Origin: DATLRC01 sp035534895
Lineage (GTDB): Bacteria; Patescibacteriota; Saccharimonadia; Saccharimonadales; UBA4665
Direction: 5' to 3'
DNA: 5,695 nucleotides
Assembly: GCA_035534895.1 (NCBI GenBank)
Contig: DATLRC010000017.1
Coordinates: 1-5,695 of the forward strand
In this document: positions 4,579 to 5,695 of the stretch, piece by piece
Position numbering within the stretch: position 1 is the first letter of the stretch
Layout of the letters: the number at the start of each line of letters is the position of its first letter
The notes under the pieces: model-generated
Told to the model about the DNA's origin: nothing
Database searches by the model: none
What the model saw: the letters and a program-made list of their open reading frames with translations, nothing else
Program-made: the position numbers and the translations under genes

Positions 4579-5695
4579 CATCTTTCATGCGCTAGCTATT
4601 GCAGGCATGATGACCTGGCAGATTTTGTGGTCGTTAATACTTGGGTTCATACTGTCGGCAGTCATACAGGCGGTCGTGCGGAAGCAAACAATTGCCAAGC
4701 TGCTCGGTAATGATCATCCGAAGACTTTAGCGATTGCTTGTGGGCTTGGTGCCGCCAGCTCGTCTTGTTCCTATGCGGCGGTAGCAATAGCCCGCTCATT
4801 ATTTCAAAAGGGGGCAGATTTTACTGCAGCGATGGTATTTGAAATCGCTAGCACTAATCTCGTCATAGAGCTTGGGATAATTATGGCTATCTTGCTTGGC
4901 TGGCAGTTCACGCTTGCGGAATTTGTCGGAGGTCCTTTGATGATTATTATACTAGCAATTGTATTTCGTTTATTTTTACGTAAGAAGGTACTTGAAGCTG
5001 CTTTTTTGCAAGCAGAAACGGGGTTGGCGGGTTCGATGGAGGGTCATGCCGCAATGGACATGAGTATTGGACGCACAGGGTCGGTCTGGCAACGATTACG
5101 CTCAACCGGGGGTCTTACAAGCATCAGTCACATATTTGTTATGGAAGTGGTAGCTGTCTGGAAAGACATTGTCGGTGGCTTGCTAATTGCAGGTGCTGTA
5201 GCGGCATGGGTGCCGAGCTCTATCTTTCGTGCCCTCTTTTTTACCGCTCATCCATTGGCGTCAAAATTGTGGGGACCCATTATCGGACCAATAATTTCGC
5301 TACTATCATTCGTTTGTTCGATTGGTAACGTGCCACTAGCGGCAGTCCTATGGAATAGTGGTATTAGCTTTGGAGGTGTAATATCCTTCATATTCGCCGA
5401 TTTAATTATTATCCCCATTCTACTGATATATCGTAAATATTACGGCACACGCATGATGTTGTTTATTGGTGTAAGTTTTTATGCAACGATGGTAGTAGCT
5501 GGGTGGTTGACGGAACTCATATTTAGTCTAGGTGGCATTATTCCTAAAACTCATCATGCAGTTGCCATCGGTGAGCATATAACATTTAATTACACCACGG
5601 TATTGAATATTGTCTTCATAGGAATTGTTGGTTGGTTAGTAGTTAGGTTTATATCCACAGGAGCATTGCCTATGCTAAAAATGATGGGTGGCAAT
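4562..5695 (+). CDS. ArsP/YraQ-type permease (DUF318, PF03773), 3' end outside window
   Basis: The frame is open from ATG 4562 to the last base of the window, giving 378 residues without a stop. It is an integral membrane protein built of two similar halves, as known for this permease family. Half one has a hydrophobic start (21-39), then Cys60-Gly-Leu-Gly ... Ser-Ser-Ser-Cys69-Ser-Tyr-Ala, Lys-Gly-Ala-Asp and Glu-Ile-Ala-Ser-Thr-Asn. Half two has Phe-Val-Cys252-Ser-Ile-Gly-Asn-Val-Pro258, Ser-Gly-Ile-Ser and an Ala-Asp-Leu helix. Between them is a polar loop of about 60 residues (roughly 137-195) with Met159, His162, Met165 and Met167, which could touch soft metals. Family members export trivalent organoarsenicals (ArsP) or have unknown substrates. 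The Ser-Ser-Ser-Cys signature differs from the Cys-Gly-x-x-Pro of well-known ArsP, so I do not give a substrate or symbol. It is probably the effector of the arsR-led operon. Confidence 0.85.
   Translation, partial: MLIMHSIFHALAIAGMMTWQILWSLILGFILSAVIQAVVRKQTIAKLLGNDHPKTLAIACGLGAASSSCSYAAVAIARSLFQKGADFTAAMVFEIASTNLVIELGIIMAILLGWQFTLAEFVGGPLMIIILAIVFRLFLRKKVLEAAFLQAETGLAGSMEGHAAMDMSIGRTGSVWQRLRSTGGLTSISHIFVMEVVAVWKDIVGGLLIAGAVAAWVPSSIFRALFFTAHPLASKLWGPIIGPIISLLSFVCSIGNVPLAAVLWNSGISFGGVISFIFADLIIIPILLIYRKYYGTRMMLFIGVSFYATMVVAGWLTELIFSLGGIIPKTHHAVAIGEHITFNYTTVLNIVFIGIVGWLVVRFISTGALPMLKMMGGN

Noticed and set aside
1..5695. CRISPR array, tRNA, rRNA or insertion sequence
   Set aside because: No regularly spaced repeats, cloverleaf pattern, rRNA segments, transposase or terminal inverted repeats were seen.

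Overview
The window reads as one strand of densely packed bacterial genes (all on +) with very short intergenic gaps, standard genetic code and moderately AT-rich composition. Small proteins, a mix of strong Shine-Dalgarno sites with genes that lack one, and at least one start placed where a transcript would be leaderless suggest a streamlined genome. Candidate Phyla Radiation/Patescibacteria (Saccharibacteria-like) is my best guess, with a small actinobacterium or Chloroflexi-type organism as alternatives. This is an impression from protein style, not a database result.

Left part (1-1164): the 3' end of an unrecognised gene (to 266); a roughly 92-base gap with a possible promoter; a small acidic hypothetical gene (359-674) whose coding signal switches reading frame near 570, at a CCT-TGA-C sequence reminiscent of +1 recoding sites; and, one base after its stop, a membrane-anchored Mrr/DUF2034-type restriction-endonuclease-like protein (676-1164). 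The nuclease gene carries a perfect 22-bp palindrome and is rich in ATA and AGA/AGG codons, so this pair may be a transferred defence-like module.

Right part (1212-5695, continuing past the window): an apparent operon behind a good -10 box (TATAAT) and an inverted repeat at the start codon. Order: ArsR/SmtB-type repressor with an unusual cysteine set; a six-codon minigene (Met-Cys-Pro-Ala-Cys-Asn) with an excellent ribosome site; glutaredoxin-like protein (CPYC); DUF427 protein; FAD/NAD(P) disulfide oxidoreductase with a CxxxxC redox centre but no C-terminal His-Glu pair; unrecognised CxxC protein; ICMT-like membrane methyltransferase; 55-residue cysteine-rich putative zinc-ribbon protein; and an ArsP/YraQ-type (DUF318, PF03773) permease cut by the window end.

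As a set, the right-hand genes look like a repressor-controlled, thiol-based response to a soft metal, metalloid or electrophile: sensing (ArsR), thiol redox (Grx, flavoprotein, CxxC protein), membrane modification (ICMT-like) and export (permease). No classical mercury or arsenic enzyme is visible (no MerA HMA domain, no C-terminal Cys pair, no ArsC or ArsM), so the substrate is open. This cluster is the best candidate here for an undescribed system.
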